In this document: one piece after another, positions 12,562-24,375 of the stretch
Layout of the letters: each line of letters opens with the position of its first letter
Numbering within the stretch: position 1 is the first letter of the stretch
Assembly (NCBI GenBank): GCA_001557505.1
Contig: LSAX01000003.1
Span: 3,038,001 to 3,102,000, forward strand
From: Reticulascus tulasneorum
Taxonomy: Eukaryota; Ascomycota; Sordariomycetes; Glomerellales; Reticulascaceae
Direction: 5' to 3'
Length of the DNA: 64,000 nucleotides
Notes under the pieces: generated by a model
Databases searched by the model: none
Told to the model about the DNA's origin: nothing
What the model saw: the letters and a program-made list of their open reading frames with translations, nothing else
Program-made: the position numbers and the translations under genes

Positions 12562-15500
12562 ATGCATGGTACAGGGCTTCGTGCCCTTTGTCAAGTACCA
12601 GTGGCCTCAATATACTCTAAAATCTGCGCTCCAGCACCACGCCATGGCATTCGAAGCTTCCACCGATCACATGTGTTGAGCAAAGGCTCAGCGGATGGGC
12701 CAGCGGAGGATGGAAAGTCGTCCGACAAGCCTGCGGAGGAAAAGGAAAGCGGCGCCGGCATTGATAGTTCTGGCAGCATCTCGGAGAACATCGAGAATGA
12801 CGCGACAGCCGAGCCTTATACACGGCGCACGAGGAGCCCGTTCTTCAATTCTTCGAGAGCGCGCCTCGCTCGAACCCGAGTCGCAGATGACCTGCCGGTC
12901 GTGAAGCTTCCTCAACACTTCCTGCAAAACAATGTCTACATACACAATTCTTCGGAAATAGTCCGTAGTATGAGGGAGGACATGAGGGAGGATGCATGGC
13001 ACTCTAGATACATGGGTACGGATTGGCTTGACATCCTTCTAAGAGACGTTGAGGCGGTGTTTGACCAAGCCTCGTGGAGCAAGCAGAGCATAGAAAGTGC
13101 GCTGCTAGACATGAGGAGTGGCAATATGGATTCAGTCTTGAGGCGATCTTCCATTTTGGAGCAAAGCAGCCTCTTCCTAGTGGGCCTCGTTGTTGAGAAA
13201 ACGCAAGGTACACAGCGCCAGCATGTGGCTTTTGCAGCTACGGACATTGCGGATCTTACTCGTTATCACTTAAACCCCACGCCAGCGCGACTACTACGAT
13301 CCATGAGGGACGAACCAAGCTTGCCGGTACTACTGTCGCAGTCCCTGACTAGCGAGGCGAACGCTCAAGATCGGCGGACAGACGTTGAGGATGACAGGGC
13401 AGAATTGAGGGACGCGGTTGAGAAGGGTATTCGTGAAGGGTTTCCGCGCCGCGAGCTTGATAGAATACCAGAACTGAGTCCGCGGCTTCGGGGAGAGATC
13501 ACTATGGCCGTGCGCGCAGAACTTGCTCTAGAACCGGAGGACAGCCCGGGCTCGAAGGAAATCAAGCGACCGCTGACTGTGGTTAACATCCCAAACTACA
13601 ACGGTAAACACTTCTCTCGAACAATTATGCAGCATGTCGCGTCTCGTATCGAAGCCGACTTGGTTCGCATTGACGCACAGGGGTTGGCGGTGATTGTTGG
13701 AGAATACCTTGGACAAGATCTTGCGTATTCTAGAGGGTCCCTGTCCGTGCTTGGCTTCAGGACGGCGGAGATGAACGGTCGTTTGGCAAAACCGCCCTCG
13801 GCAGAAGGATCCTCCATGCAGGTCGACGACGATGATTTCCCCGGCGGAATCGAGGCCACTTGGGTCAACATTCGACAACAAGCTATGGGAGGCTTACACA
13901 AAGGCTCCATGGAAGAAGAGCTACAAAAAATCAGAGATGGTTCCAAAGACTATGTGCTCCCTTCCGTCGATCGGTGGGAAAACTTGAAGATCAATGCAGT
14001 TCTGGAAGAAATATCAAAGGCTGGACACCAGAACTCTCCGCAATCAAAAGGCAGGAGACTTATCATTCATGTTGACGACTTTGTGGAGCTCAACATGACT
14101 CTTGAAGGAGCCCTCTTACTAGGAAGACTGCGCAACATCGTCGACGGCATGTGGCGGGAAGGGAAGAAGGTCGTTATTGTTGGGACATCCGCGAACGACG
14201 ATCCATCAGCACAGTACTCATCAACACTGCGAGATCTCGCTGCTGAGGAATGTCTCATTCAAGCGCCGCTTGACTTTGCTTCTTCTGTTGCCGAATCCAG
14301 TTCCACCCCTGATCAGGTGAAGAGGTTCAACGAAGAAAATGACTACCTTGCGGAGAATTTGAGAAATGTCCACAACATGCTGACGACAATATCCGGCAAG
14401 TCAGTTGCTAACTACAACCTCCGTATTTTTGGAGTCCCCGAGTCCTCGAACTCTTCAGAGTGGCTCTGGAGCAATCTGAACAGATCTCAATGGACACTGG
14501 TTAAGCTATCGACGCTACCTCGAGTCTTGACTAGCTCAGTTATACCTCTTTCTGAGGTTTATCACATCGCGCGATTGTTCTCTGGCTATCAAGGGTCTAC
14601 CAAACCAGATGAAGCTTGGAAGGTCTTAGTAGATGTTATTGAATCGAGCGGAAACTCGGTGGAAACAGATTCACCTCAAGAAAAGGCTTACACCCTAAAG
14701 ACAGCGTCTACCGTTGCCCGAAACCCTGAGCTGCCTGAACGGCTGCATGCAGGAGGAAACTACAATGATCAGGAGAAGAAGCTCTTGACTGGTTTGGTGA
14801 ATAGTAACGAGATTAGGACCACATTTGCAGATGTTCATGCACCAATCGAAACGATCTCGGCCTTAAAGCTCCTGACATCGCTATCTCTGATCAGGCCAGA
14901 AGCGTTTTCGTATGGCGTTCTGGCCACTGACAGGATTCCGGGTTGTCTACTTTATGGGCCGCCTGGCACCGGCAAGACACTCCTAGCGAAGGCAGTCGCT
15001 AAGGAGAGCGGCGCAAACATGCTAGAGGTCAGCGGCGCAAGCATAAACGACATGTATGTCGGGCAGAGCGAGAAGAATGTCCGAGCATTGTTCTCGCTGG
15101 CGAAGAAGCTTTCGCCGTGTGTCATTTTCATTGACGAAGCAGATGCATTACTGGCAGCCCGTGGCGCGAGGAGTAGGAGTGCCCACCGCGAAACCATTAA
15201 TCAGTTTCTCCGCGAATGGGACGGTATTAGCGATACTAAAGCTTTCATTATGGTCGCTACCAATCGACCTTACGACCTCGATGAGGCAGTTCTGCGCCGC
15301 CTGCCACGCAAACTTCTCGTGGATCTTCCCCTGCAGCAGGATCGGGCAGCAATCCTCGCCATCCTCCTCAAGGACGAGACTTTGGACAGCTCAGTCTCTA
15401 TCGATCTGTTGTCGCGGAAAACGATCCTCTACTCCGGATCTGACCTCAAGAATCTCTGTGTCGCGGCCGCGATGGCCGCCGTCCAGGAAGAGCAGGAGGC

Positions 15501-15759
15501 GGCCAACCGCCACACCGGACCTGACCCTTATGTCTACCCGCTGAAGCGCACTCTGCGTCAGGACCACTTCAACAGGGCGTTGAAGGAAATCGCCGCCAGT
15601 ATTAGTGAAGACATGGAGAGCCTGAAGGCCATCCGATCGTTTGACGAGAAATACGGGAATCCGGCATCCAGGAGTAAGAAGCGGAAGTCGATGGGTTTCG
15701 GGGTTATCCCTGGCGTGGTGGACGCGCAGGAGGCACGCGTAAGGAAAGTTGCTGCGTGA
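12562..15759 (+). CDS. Mitochondrial AAA+ ATPase, Msp1/spastin-like (meiotic) clade, with degenerate first AAA module
   Basis: Intronless, 1065 residues. The N-terminus is free of early acidic residues and ends in RHGIRSFHRSHVLS, a typical mitochondrial presequence with cleavage region. The C-terminal AAA module is complete: Walker A GPPGTGKT (799-806), pore-loop region MYVGQSEKNVRALF, Walker B VIFIDEAD (Asp858, Glu859), sensor-1 MVATNRP and arginine-finger area LRRLPRK (about 911-917), all closest to the Msp1/ATAD1-spastin group. An earlier region looks like a second, decayed AAA module: DLVRIDAQGLAVIVGEYLG, Walker-B-like LIIHVDD (500-506) and sensor-like VVIVGTSAN near 541, without a P-loop. 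I infer a matrix or inner-membrane protein remodeller. The substrate is unknown, and no yeast orthologue can be named from sequence alone. Confidence 0.85.
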   Translation: MHGTGLRALCQVPVASIYSKICAPAPRHGIRSFHRSHVLSKGSADGPAEDGKSSDKPAEEKESGAGIDSSGSISENIENDATAEPYTRRTRSPFFNSSRARLARTRVADDLPVVKLPQHFLQNNVYIHNSSEIVRSMREDMREDAWHSRYMGTDWLDILLRDVEAVFDQASWSKQSIESALLDMRSGNMDSVLRRSSILEQSSLFLVGLVVEKTQGTQRQHVAFAATDIADLTRYHLNPTPARLLRSMRDEPSLPVLLSQSLTSEANAQDRRTDVEDDRAELRDAVEKGIREGFPRRELDRIPELSPRLRGEITMAVRAELALEPEDSPGSKEIKRPLTVVNIPNYNGKHFSRTIMQHVASRIEADLVRIDAQGLAVIVGEYLGQDLAYSRGSLSVLGFRTAEMNGRLAKPPSAEGSSMQVDDDDFPGGIEATWVNIRQQAMGGLHKGSMEEELQKIRDGSKDYVLPSVDRWENLKINAVLEEISKAGHQNSPQSKGRRLIIHVDDFVELNMTLEGALLLGRLRNIVDGMWREGKKVVIVGTSANDDPSAQYSSTLRDLAAEECLIQAPLDFASSVAESSSTPDQVKRFNEENDYLAENLRNVHNMLTTISGKSVANYNLRIFGVPESSNSSEWLWSNLNRSQWTLVKLSTLPRVLTSSVIPLSEVYHIARLFSGYQGSTKPDEAWKVLVDVIESSGNSVETDSPQEKAYTLKTASTVARNPELPERLHAGGNYNDQEKKLLTGLVNSNEIRTTFADVHAPIETISALKLLTSLSLIRPEAFSYGVLATDRIPGCLLYGPPGTGKTLLAKAVAKESGANMLEVSGASINDMYVGQSEKNVRALFSLAKKLSPCVIFIDEADALLAARGARSRSAHRETINQFLREWDGISDTKAFIMVATNRPYDLDEAVLRRLPRKLLVDLPLQQDRAAILAILLKDETLDSSVSIDLLSRKTILYSGSDLKNLCVAAAMAAVQEEQEAANRHTGPDPYVYPLKRTLRQDHFNRALKEIAASISEDMESLKAIRSFDEKYGNPASRSKKRKSMGFGVIPGVVDAQEARVRKVAA

Positions 15760-16097
15760 TAGAAGTTAGACTGTAACAGTAATGTCCAAACGTTTTTGAA
15801 TTCATCGCGATCAAGATCACGCTTGCCTTTGCTGCAGCTCTCGCAAAGTTTGTGCTTGCCGCACTGGCTAGTATCGTTTGACTGCATCATGGCACCTGGT
15901 TCAAAAGGATCGACAGAGTATGGGCTCATATTAGCCAGCACGGCCAAGACCGTACATTTTCTGATTCTATCTGTACACTAAATGCAAGGAGGGCATTCCC
16001 CTTTAGCACCTCCTGAGCACCCTCAGCAGACGTCATTATTGGCTAGATCAATCTTATTCGCAATAGCCGCATTCATCGTATCGTCTTCTGGGGGGTT
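15760..16097. other. Convergent intergenic region, AAA+ ATPase / TFB1
   Basis: 338 bp between convergent stop codons, presumably overlapping 3' UTRs. No gene seen. Confidence 0.6.
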
Positions 16098-18098
16098 TTA
16101 AGTTTCCGTGGTTGCCTGTAAACCTTCAGCAGCCAGAGCTCTTTGATAGTCTGATCGAGCCTTCTTCAGCGCGTCCAACGTCGGCTGCATCATCTTGATG
16201 ACAGCAGTACGACCTCCCTTGACAGACTCCGGTCGCCAACTCCTAATCTTCTTGCCCGTCTTGTGATAGTAATCCATAATTTCCTTCTTCTTTAGACGGA
16301 TGATCTCGTTTCGTGCCTCGTCGGCACTATCGGCAACCGCGTTGATGCGATCCGCGGAGCGCTCCAACGACTCTACCAGGTATTGTAGCTCGGCTGCCCG
16401 GTCGGGGTCTCCCGATAGAAAGGCGGTCCAGAACTGGTGCAGAAACTCAATGGTCGTGGCATGCGTCAGGCTGCAGCGCTCGACAATCTCTGGTGGCAGA
16501 CCCATGGGCGACTCCGATTCCGAGTGGCTGCTAAACTTCTCCGCGCGCCGCTGCTTGATGCCCACCATGATATCTTCTTGGGCTGCCTGTCTTGCCGATC
16601 TGGAGCCCACATGGGGCCGCTTGTCTACTTCCTCGTCGCTGTCGCTGTCGTCGTCGATTCCAATGCCGGCATGGAGATCGATTCCGCCAGCTCCATCGCC
16701 TTCCAACGTCTCAAGGTCAGCTTGGATGTCGAACAGCACATCAGATGGCACCTGCTTGGCAAATATTACGGCGTTGGTCGACTGCACATCCTCTTGCTTG
16801 GAGAAGAAGCGGCTTTGCTCCTTGACGTTGAGAATGATCTTGTTTTCTCGGGTGTCTGCTTGCAAGTCCCGCAAGGTCAGTTGGTCATATGTCGGGTCAT
16901 CAGACCCTTCGGGATTCTCTCTATCTGGGTCAGAGGGGGCAACATTGGCCATAATCTTCTCGCTTAGGCTGTTGAGGGTCTTGACGATCAGCAAGTTTTT
17001 CCTCGGCCGCATCTCCACATCTTTCTTGTTTCCACTCCTGAATCCTCCTTGATTCTCTTCATTCGCCTCCAAATCAATGATATGAGGCACGCTTTGTGCC
17101 ATGATTTTGCTTTGAAAGCCAATCGTGTTTTCCGTTTCGTCGTGCTCGTCGAAGATAGCATCTCTTACAATGCCTTCCTTTCTCTCATCCTGGATCTTAT
17201 CTCCCCTCAGAGTCCTAGACAGTTTGCTGAGAAAGAACCGAGACCAGAACTCTGATTCCGATACCTTGGGAACGTTCTCATTGTAGAGCCTCTTGACCAA
17301 GGGGTGCTGGCTAAATATGAGCTGCACTTGCTCCACGCTGATGTTCAGTTTGAGTTCCTCGCCCTCGGTCCGGGGCTTAATTGTCGACAGAACATTGTAC
17401 GCGCCCTTTTTCTGGTTCATCTCGATAGCGTGTGCTCGTAAAAGATTGGTGCGTGTCGACCAGAACTGGGAATTAAAGGCTGAATCCGATATGGAGTCCG
17501 GCTTGGTTGCTCGGGCATCCATGTAAGTTTGGTGCAGGTTGCGGTCCTTCTTCATCAGCGACTGCTGGAGCTCGATATCGCCTCTCAGCTGGGTGTCGTC
17601 GAACCACCGAGCGGAAGCGGGTTTGGAATTGACTGAGCTTGCAAAGGTCATGGACCCAGACCCGCTTGCACCATTGGTGTTGGGCGTGGACACGGCTGCC
17701 GGCTTGGGCAAACCTGGGTCGCCAGACCGAATGTCTACGAGAAGCTTCGAAAGCGCATCCTTTACGGCATTCGCTTCTGGTCGCGCCTCCGGAGAGGTGA
17801 AATGGAATGAGTAGGCAACCTGCTCTGTGGCATTCGGCGGCTTCTCGATGATTCTCAACATCACCTTAGGTGCAGTGTCTGGTGTTTGCTGGAGATCTGC
17901 AATACAGCATTAGCCTGTCTTATCTTTCGAGGTACAGCATTAGAGGGTGTGCCTACTGGCAACGTTCGCGAGTGCCAAAGAGACCGTAGGCGGGCCAGTT
18001 CCAGGCCATGGAGTCCAGATAACCGACTTCTGATCACCAGATATTGTCAAGATACCATCCTTCTTCTTGAAGGCTGCTCGCCCCGACGGCACAGCCAT
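16098..18098 (-). CDS. TFB1: TFIIH core subunit Tfb1/p62
   Basis: Subunit of the general transcription and nucleotide-excision-repair factor TFIIH. Two exons, 18098-17957 and 17896-16098, split by a 60-bp intron, give 646 residues. The N-terminal PH-like domain begins MAVPSGRAAFKKKDGILTIS and carries QKSVIWTPWPG; it continues across the splice into TAPKVMLRIIEKP. This domain docks acidic activators, XPC/Rad4 and TFIIE. Two BSD domains follow, seen at SDSAFNSQFWSTRTNLLRAH and SESEFWSRFFLSKLSRTLRG. The C-terminal region is helical and ends in ALKKARSDYQRALAAEG. The internal ATG at 17864 is not the start, because the PH domain needs exon 1. The gene is divergent from KGD1. Confidence 0.95.
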
Positions 18099-19383
18099 CC
18101 TGAACGTATGATATTAGATGAACGTGAAAGTTGTCTTTGGCGACCATTCATGACCTCACTCTCATTCCGTGCTCGTCGAACTGAGCCCTCCGCTCCTCGA
18201 CGACGAAAAGTGTCTGGGCTATGGAAGGTATCTTCGTTGATACTACCTGCTCATGAAGCTGATCATACGGCAAGGAGCCCTAATGTTTTGGCACGTGCCA
18301 GACTTGGAAATGGGGTGTTGAGACGAGCCTATAAAGCAATGTGTGAATTCACACTGACGTCCTCATACTTTCTTTTGGTGCTCTGATGGAGTGCCACAGA
18401 GAATAGGTATTCGGTCAGCCACACAGCTTGCCTAGCTGTGGCGCACCAACTTGTTAACTTTTAACCTAGCCGGTACGTATTGGGTATGTCTGGAAAGAAT
18501 TCAGGAGACCTGGACCTTGTAAAGTTACAGTGGAGTAAGCGAAATCGCTAAATTTACTGGCCTTGAAACATTCAGGCCGTGCGAGATGAAGACGGAAACT
18601 GGTTTAGTGTCATGACTTGCCTCAACCTGAAATCACCCAGTGTCAGGACCAGGCGTATTTTATTATTATTATCATTATTCTTCTTGGTAGCCCGTGTGCT
18701 TGTGTTGCAAAGTTTTCCGCTGGTATCTTCAATGGCAGCCAGTCTATTCCAGCCCAACGTGGTTGCTACTGCACATGAATAATTACGTATCAATCCAAGA
18801 CAGTCGATCAGTCCGTTCCCCTTAGGTAGGAGTGAGTTACGGGTACGTTTACTAGGTGTGGCAGAGGTTCGGTAGTTAGCTACAGTGTTTTGGTTTACTG
18901 GACGAACGTGGGAATAGCCTCATTTCGCACGGTCTTAGTCAGACCTGGGTCCATCCACAATCGTTACCGCATTATTCCCCGTGTCAAGCTAACGCCCCTG
19001 TGACTGGCTCATTCCGCTGTCCCGTGGTCACCACCACCACCACCCTGACACCCGAATCACTTGTCCCAAGTCGCAGCTGAATAGCCGAAGTTCTTACGGC
19101 AAGACCCGACGGTCCAGTCATTCTTTGATTGCCACCTTGAATTTTTGCATGGGGATGCATTACACCAGCTTGCAGGTTCTCCTCTCGTTCTCTCAAGCTT
19201 CATTCCATCACCCCCTACGAGCTAGACTTACTCCGCCATTCCTTTAATCATCTTTGATTGAGGCAGCGGGAAGACAAGAGACAGGCCGTCTCCGATTGTT
19301 TCCTTCAATCCTAATTATTTCTTTCCCCTTGCTCGACTTGGTCGAACCTCTTTTTTCTGCTCTCCACCACAAATCCACACACA
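18099..19383. other. Divergent promoter region, TFB1 / KGD1
   Basis: About 1.29 kb between two divergent start codons. It holds a TTATTATTATTATC microsatellite near 18660, a short (CAC)n run near 19030 and a CT-rich tract at about 19170-19240 that probably marks KGD1 transcription start sites. No gene seen. Confidence 0.6.
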
Positions 19384-22300
19384 ATGCTGCGAAGCTCCTT
19401 GTGTAAGGCCGGCACTCGAGTGCTGAGAGGCGGCGTCAATTCGTCCGCCTCGTCATCATGCTTCTCGACTCTCACCTCCTCCCGAAAAACAGCATGGAAG
19501 CTCGCCTCCTGCCGCCGGCCCTTGGCTCTCACCAGCCAAAGGAGCTACACGAGTGCCATCGAGTCCTCCCCCGACCCGAATGACAACTTCCTCTCCGGCA
19601 ACACAGCCAACTACATAGATGAGATGTACATGCAATGGAAAGAGGATCCCAAGAGTGTGCACGTGTCGTGGCAGGTGTATTTCAAGAACATCGAGAGCGG
19701 CGACATGCCAATCTCCCAAGCTTTCATTCCTCCCCCGTCCTTAGTACCGAGTGCCACTGGCGTCTCGAGGCTTACCGGTGGTCTGGGCGGCATGGCCATC
19801 GGCGAGGGCTCCGAGGTTACCAACCATTTGAAGGTTCAATTGCTCGTGCGCGCGTACCAGGCTCGAGGTCACAACAAGGCGGACATCGATCCGCTCGGCA
19901 TTCGCAACGAGTCCAAGGGATTCGGTAACATCAAGCCCAAGGAGTTGACCCTCGAGCACTACGACTTCACCGAGAAGGATCTCGACTCTGAATACTCACT
20001 GGGCCCTGGTATCTTACCTCGATTCATAAAGGAAGGCCGGGAGAAGATGACCCTTCGAGACATCATCGCAGCGTGCGAGAAGATCTACTGCGGTTCCTAC
20101 GGTATCGAGTTCATCCACATCCCCGACAGAGAAAAGTGCGATTGGTTGAGGGAGCGAATCGAGGTACCACAGCCGTTCAAGTACTCCATCGATGAGAAGC
20201 GACGAATCCTCGACCGATTGATTTGGAGCTCAAGCTTCGAGTCCTTCTTGGCCACGAAATACCCGAACGACAAGCGATTCGGCCTTGAAGGTTGTGAGAC
20301 ATTGGTACCGGGAATGAAGGCCCTCATCGATCGCAGCGTCGACTACGGTGTAAAGGATATTGTCATCGGAATGCCCCATCGTGGCCGTCTGAACGTTCTG
20401 AGCAACGTCGTCCGAAAACCGAATGAGTCAATTTTCAGCGAGTTCGCCGGAACCGCTGGCGCAGAGGATGAGGGCTCAGGAGATGTCAAGTACCATCTGG
20501 GCATGAACTTCGAGAGGCCCACACCTTCTGGTAAGCGCGTGCAGTTGTCGCTGGTCGCCAACCCCTCCCATCTTGAGGCTGAGGACCCGGTTGTCCTCGG
20601 AAAGACCCGCGCTATTCAGCACTACAACAACGATGAGCAGACACACCGAACTGCCATGGGCGTGCTCCTCCACGGCGATGCCGCCTTTGCTGCCCAAGGT
20701 GTGGTCTATGAGTGTCTCGGCTTCCACTCCCTCCCCGCCTTCTCCACTGGTGGTACCATCCACTTGGTCGTCAACAACCAGATTGGTTTCACCACAGATC
20801 CTCGATTTGCACGATCCACTGCCTACTGCACGGATATCGCAAAGGCCATCGATGCACCGGTTTTCCACGTCAATGCCGATGATGCAGAGGCGGTTAACTT
20901 TGTCTGTCAGATGGCGGCCGATTGGCGTGCCGAGTTCCAGCAAGATGTCATTATCGACCTGGTGTGCTATCGAAAATACGGACACAATGAGACTGATCAG
21001 CCATCCTTCACACAGCCGTTGATGTACAAGAGAATCCAGTCTCACGAGTCACAGATCGCCATCTACGTTGAGAAGCTGATCAAGGAGGGCACGTTCACAA
21101 AGGAAGATGTCGAGGAGCACAAGCAATGGGTTTGGGGCATGTTGGAAGAGAGCTTCGCCAAGTCCAAGGACTACCAGCCGACCTCCAAAGAGTGGACCAC
21201 GTCCGCATGGAATGGCTTCAAGTCACCAAAGGAATTGGCCACTGAGGTCTTGCCACACAACGATACCAGTGTCGACCAGAAGACGCTGACCCACATTGGC
21301 GAGACTATCGGCTCCGCTCCAGAGGGCTTCAATGTCCACAGGAACCTTAAGCGTATTCTTAGCAGCAGAGCCAAGTCCGTTGTCGAAGGAAACAACATTG
21401 ACTTCCCAACCGCTGAAGCTCTGGCTTTTGGATCCCTTGTTACTGAAGGTCACCACGTCCGTGTTTCTGGCCAGGATGTCGAGCGTGGTACCTTTTCCCA
21501 GCGTCACTCCGTCTTCCACGACCAGGAATCAGAGGACACATACACTCCGCTTCAGCATATCAGCAAGGACCAGGGCAAATTCGTTATCTCCAACTCCTCC
21601 TTGAGCGAGTTTGGAGCTCTCGGGTTCGAGTATGGCTACTCCTTGTCGTCTCCTAATGCCCTAGTCATGTGGGAGGCTCAGTTTGGTGATTTCGCCAACA
21701 ATGCCCAATGTATCATTGATCAGTTCATCGCCTCCGGCGAAGCCAAATGGATGCAGAGAACCGGCCTCGTTATGTCGCTCCCCCACGGATACGACGGTCA
21801 AGGCCCCGAACACTCCTCTGGTCGTCTTGAACGTTATCTGCAGCTTTGCAACGAGGATCCTCGTATCTTCCCTTCGGAGGAGAAGTTGGATCGCCAGCAT
21901 CAGGACTGCAACATGCAGATTGCATACATGACAACTCCTGCCAACTTGTTCCACGTCCTTCGCCGACAGATGCACCGACAGTTCCGAAAGCGTAAGCTTC
22001 TTCCCTTGCCCCCACCTATCTTTGAATGAACGAATCGCTAATATGTCCTAGCTCTCATCATCTTCTTCTCTAAGGCTCTGCTCCGCCATCCTCTTGCTCG
22101 CTCTGATATTGAAGATTTCACCGGCGAGTCTCACTTCAAGTGGATTATTCCGGATCCTGAACACGAGAAGGGAACGATTAAGTCACACGAGGAAATCGAC
22201 CGTGTGATCCTCTGCACCGGTCAGGTCTGGGCGGCTCTCCACAAGTACAGAGCCGACAACAAGATTGACAACGTCGTCCTCACCCGTATCGAGCAGCTCA

Positions 22301-22593
22301 ACCCCTTCCCTTGGCAACAACTGAAGGAGAATCTTGACATGTACCCTAATGCCAAGACCATCGTTTGGGCCCAGGAGGAGCCACTGAATGCTGGTGCTTG
22401 GAGTTTCACCCAACCCCGCATTGAGACCCTACTCAACCAGACCCAGCACCACGATCGCAAGCACGTCATGTATGCTGGCCGCAATCCCAGCGCGTCTGTC
22501 GCTGCTGGTAACAAGGGCCTGCATACGAAGGAGGAGCAGGAGCTGCTGAGAGTTGCCTTCACTGTCAAGCAGGACAAGCTGAAGGGCGAGTAA
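19384..22593 (+). CDS. KGD1: 2-oxoglutarate dehydrogenase E1 component, mitochondrial
   Basis: Thiamine-diphosphate-dependent decarboxylase of the TCA cycle; converts 2-oxoglutarate to an E2-bound succinyl group in the matrix. Exons 19384-21991 and 22052-22593 join in phase, giving 1049 residues, a normal family length. The presequence is Arg/Ser-rich. The motif [21 protein letters not shown] is the usual start of the mature enzyme. Thiamine-diphosphate/Mg binding is shown by GDAAFAAQG (431-439) and the following NNQIGF (464-469). HRGRLNVL and [13 protein letters not shown] are further E1o signatures. The splice restores [17 protein letters not shown]. The tail [12 protein letters not shown] is likewise conserved. 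It converges on CIA1. Confidence 0.97.
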
Positions 22594-22911
22594 TGTCCTA
22601 GTACAAGCTGGGGTCTTGGAAAACAATAAGAATTAGATGGTGGGCGCGGAGTGTATCTCTCCTTGTACATTTGTATTACCGACTCCCAAGTAACATATCC
22701 CTCCACGCGGGGGAGCACCTGTGTGAGTAGAAATGACGGGGTTGGGATGGGGCCAGCACTGGGCATTTAAGTAGCTTTGGCGAATGATTATGCATTATTT
22801 CATTGGACATCATCGTCTTAATATTGTGCCAGTATAGTCCTCAACATTTCCGGGCATCTCCAATATGTCGTTCACCCACAGAGTATGCCCGCAGCCCATA
22901 AAGGGGCTCGC
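22594..22911. other. Convergent intergenic region, KGD1 / CIA1
   Basis: 318 bp between convergent stops; AATAAG at about 22626 could be a KGD1 poly(A) signal. No gene seen. Confidence 0.55.
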
Positions 22912-24375
22912 TCAGGCTAGCACGCCCCCTCCCTGTCTGTGCTCTGCTGTTACTACAACCTGCCAGGGCCGGACCAAGCCCTCGTCGCCCGTCGTGACGA
23001 GCATTTCTTCCACCCCCCTTCTGTCTGATCCGGCATCAAACCTCCGACACCAGGTTATGTGGTTTATCTCGTACGGACCGTGGGCGTTTGGCACCGATGT
23101 TAGCAGCCGCCATGTGTCGGCCGTTGGCGCGCTAGGCTGCGCTTCGCCAGATGCCGCGCTGTGTCCATTTGTAACTGGCTGCTGGTCGGCAGTGTCCTCT
23201 ATGCCATTCTCCTCAGTATGTGTCCCATTCGGCTTCGCCTCCTGTGCCGAATCGTCCGTGGAAGGATCACTGGGTTCGGTACCGACCTCGCCATACACGG
23301 CGATGATGCCGTCACTGCCGGTGCTGGCTATCAGACCAGTGGTGGCACTCCAAGTTGCCGAGTATATGTCCCTCGTATGCGCCTTAGGCAGCACCGCTGT
23401 GCAAACCCAGTCTTCCCTCAGCGACCGCCGCATCGTGTTCGGAATACCGCCCAGTCCACCACTCCTGAAGCCCGAGCCTGGCGCACCGTCATCGTCGTCA
23501 ATCTCCTCCGTAAGCTCCCATACCCGAATGGTCTGGTCCGCCGAGTGTGTAAGGAGCCTAGGGAAACGGTTGTTGTCCCGCGGCCGAGCCTCCCACTGTA
23601 CACCCCACACCGTCTGTTCATGGCCCTCCAGCACCGCGACGCAGACCCACTCGCCGTCGCCGTCCTCGCGCCATATCCGCACAGTGTTATCGTAGCTTGC
23701 GCTGGCGAGCACGTCTGAGCTATAGCGCCGTCGGGAGTTGCGACCGGGCACGTCGGGACACCAGGCCACTGCTTTCATATCGCCGTTGTGCTCGTTGAGC
23801 ACCGCGACCGTGTCCCACTCGTCATCGCCCTCGGTGTTGCCTATGTCCTCCCAGATCCAGATGGTCTGGTCGCGCGAGCAGGTGGCGAGGTAGGCGCCGG
23901 ATGGTGCGAAGGCGGCGCCTTTGAGTTCGGAGTCGTGGCCCTCAAGGACAAGGGTGAACTCCCAGTCAGGGTCGCTCTCGCTGTCAGAGTCATGCCGGCG
24001 CCGCGATTCTTGCCGGGCGGTAATCTCGGTCTCGAGAACGGGGGTCGGAGCAGAGGGGTCTTGGAAAGGTACGTCGCCGTCCCAGCGCCAGAGGCCGGCG
24101 GTTGAGTCGAAGCTGCCTGTCACGAGACAGAGCTGGTGGGGTGGGAGGTTCGGCTTCCAGGCGACTGAGCGCACAGATCGGCTGTGGCCGCCGGTGAGCT
24201 TGCTGTGGGAGGTGAGGGTGGAGAGGGAGAAGATGGTGACTGATTTGGCATGGGCCGTCGCAATCAATGGCAGGGTTGGGTGCGGTATTGAGCACCAAGC
24301 TCGCTCATACAGATCTGGGGTCAGTGGGGTGAGAGGTGAGACTTTGACTTCCGGAGCAACTCGAACGGATGGCAT
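22912..24375 (-). CDS. CIA1: Cytosolic iron-sulfur protein assembly protein 1 (WD40)
   Basis: Scaffold of the CIA targeting complex, which hands Fe-S clusters to cytosolic and nuclear apoproteins. A single exon of 487 residues with a seven-bladed WD40 pattern: GGHSRSVRSVAWKP, EGHDSELKGAAFAPSGAYLA, NEHNGDMKAVAWCP, EGHEQTVWGVQWE, AHTRDIYSATWS and a final AHGPYEINHITWC. The insertions between blades are longer than in yeast Cia1 (about 330 residues). One is an acidic stretch near residue 115; another is a low-complexity Asn/Gly/Glu-rich stretch before the last blade. The frame is open upstream to 24588, but the start is placed at 24375 because MPSVRVAPEV leads straight into the first blade. The upstream segment has a T-rich TTTTTCAG and no protein character. 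Confidence 0.9.
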   Translation of the reverse strand: MPSVRVAPEVKVSPLTPLTPDLYERAWCSIPHPTLPLIATAHAKSVTIFSLSTLTSHSKLTGGHSRSVRSVAWKPNLPPHQLCLVTGSFDSTAGLWRWDGDVPFQDPSAPTPVLETEITARQESRRRHDSDSESDPDWEFTLVLEGHDSELKGAAFAPSGAYLATCSRDQTIWIWEDIGNTEGDDEWDTVAVLNEHNGDMKAVAWCPDVPGRNSRRRYSSDVLASASYDNTVRIWREDGDGEWVCVAVLEGHEQTVWGVQWEARPRDNNRFPRLLTHSADQTIRVWELTEEIDDDDGAPGSGFRSGGLGGIPNTMRRSLREDWVCTAVLPKAHTRDIYSATWSATTGLIASTGSDGIIAVYGEVGTEPSDPSTDDSAQEAKPNGTHTEENGIEDTADQQPVTNGHSAASGEAQPSAPTADTWRLLTSVPNAHGPYEINHITWCRRFDAGSDRRGVEEMLVTTGDEGLVRPWQVVVTAEHRQGGGVLA

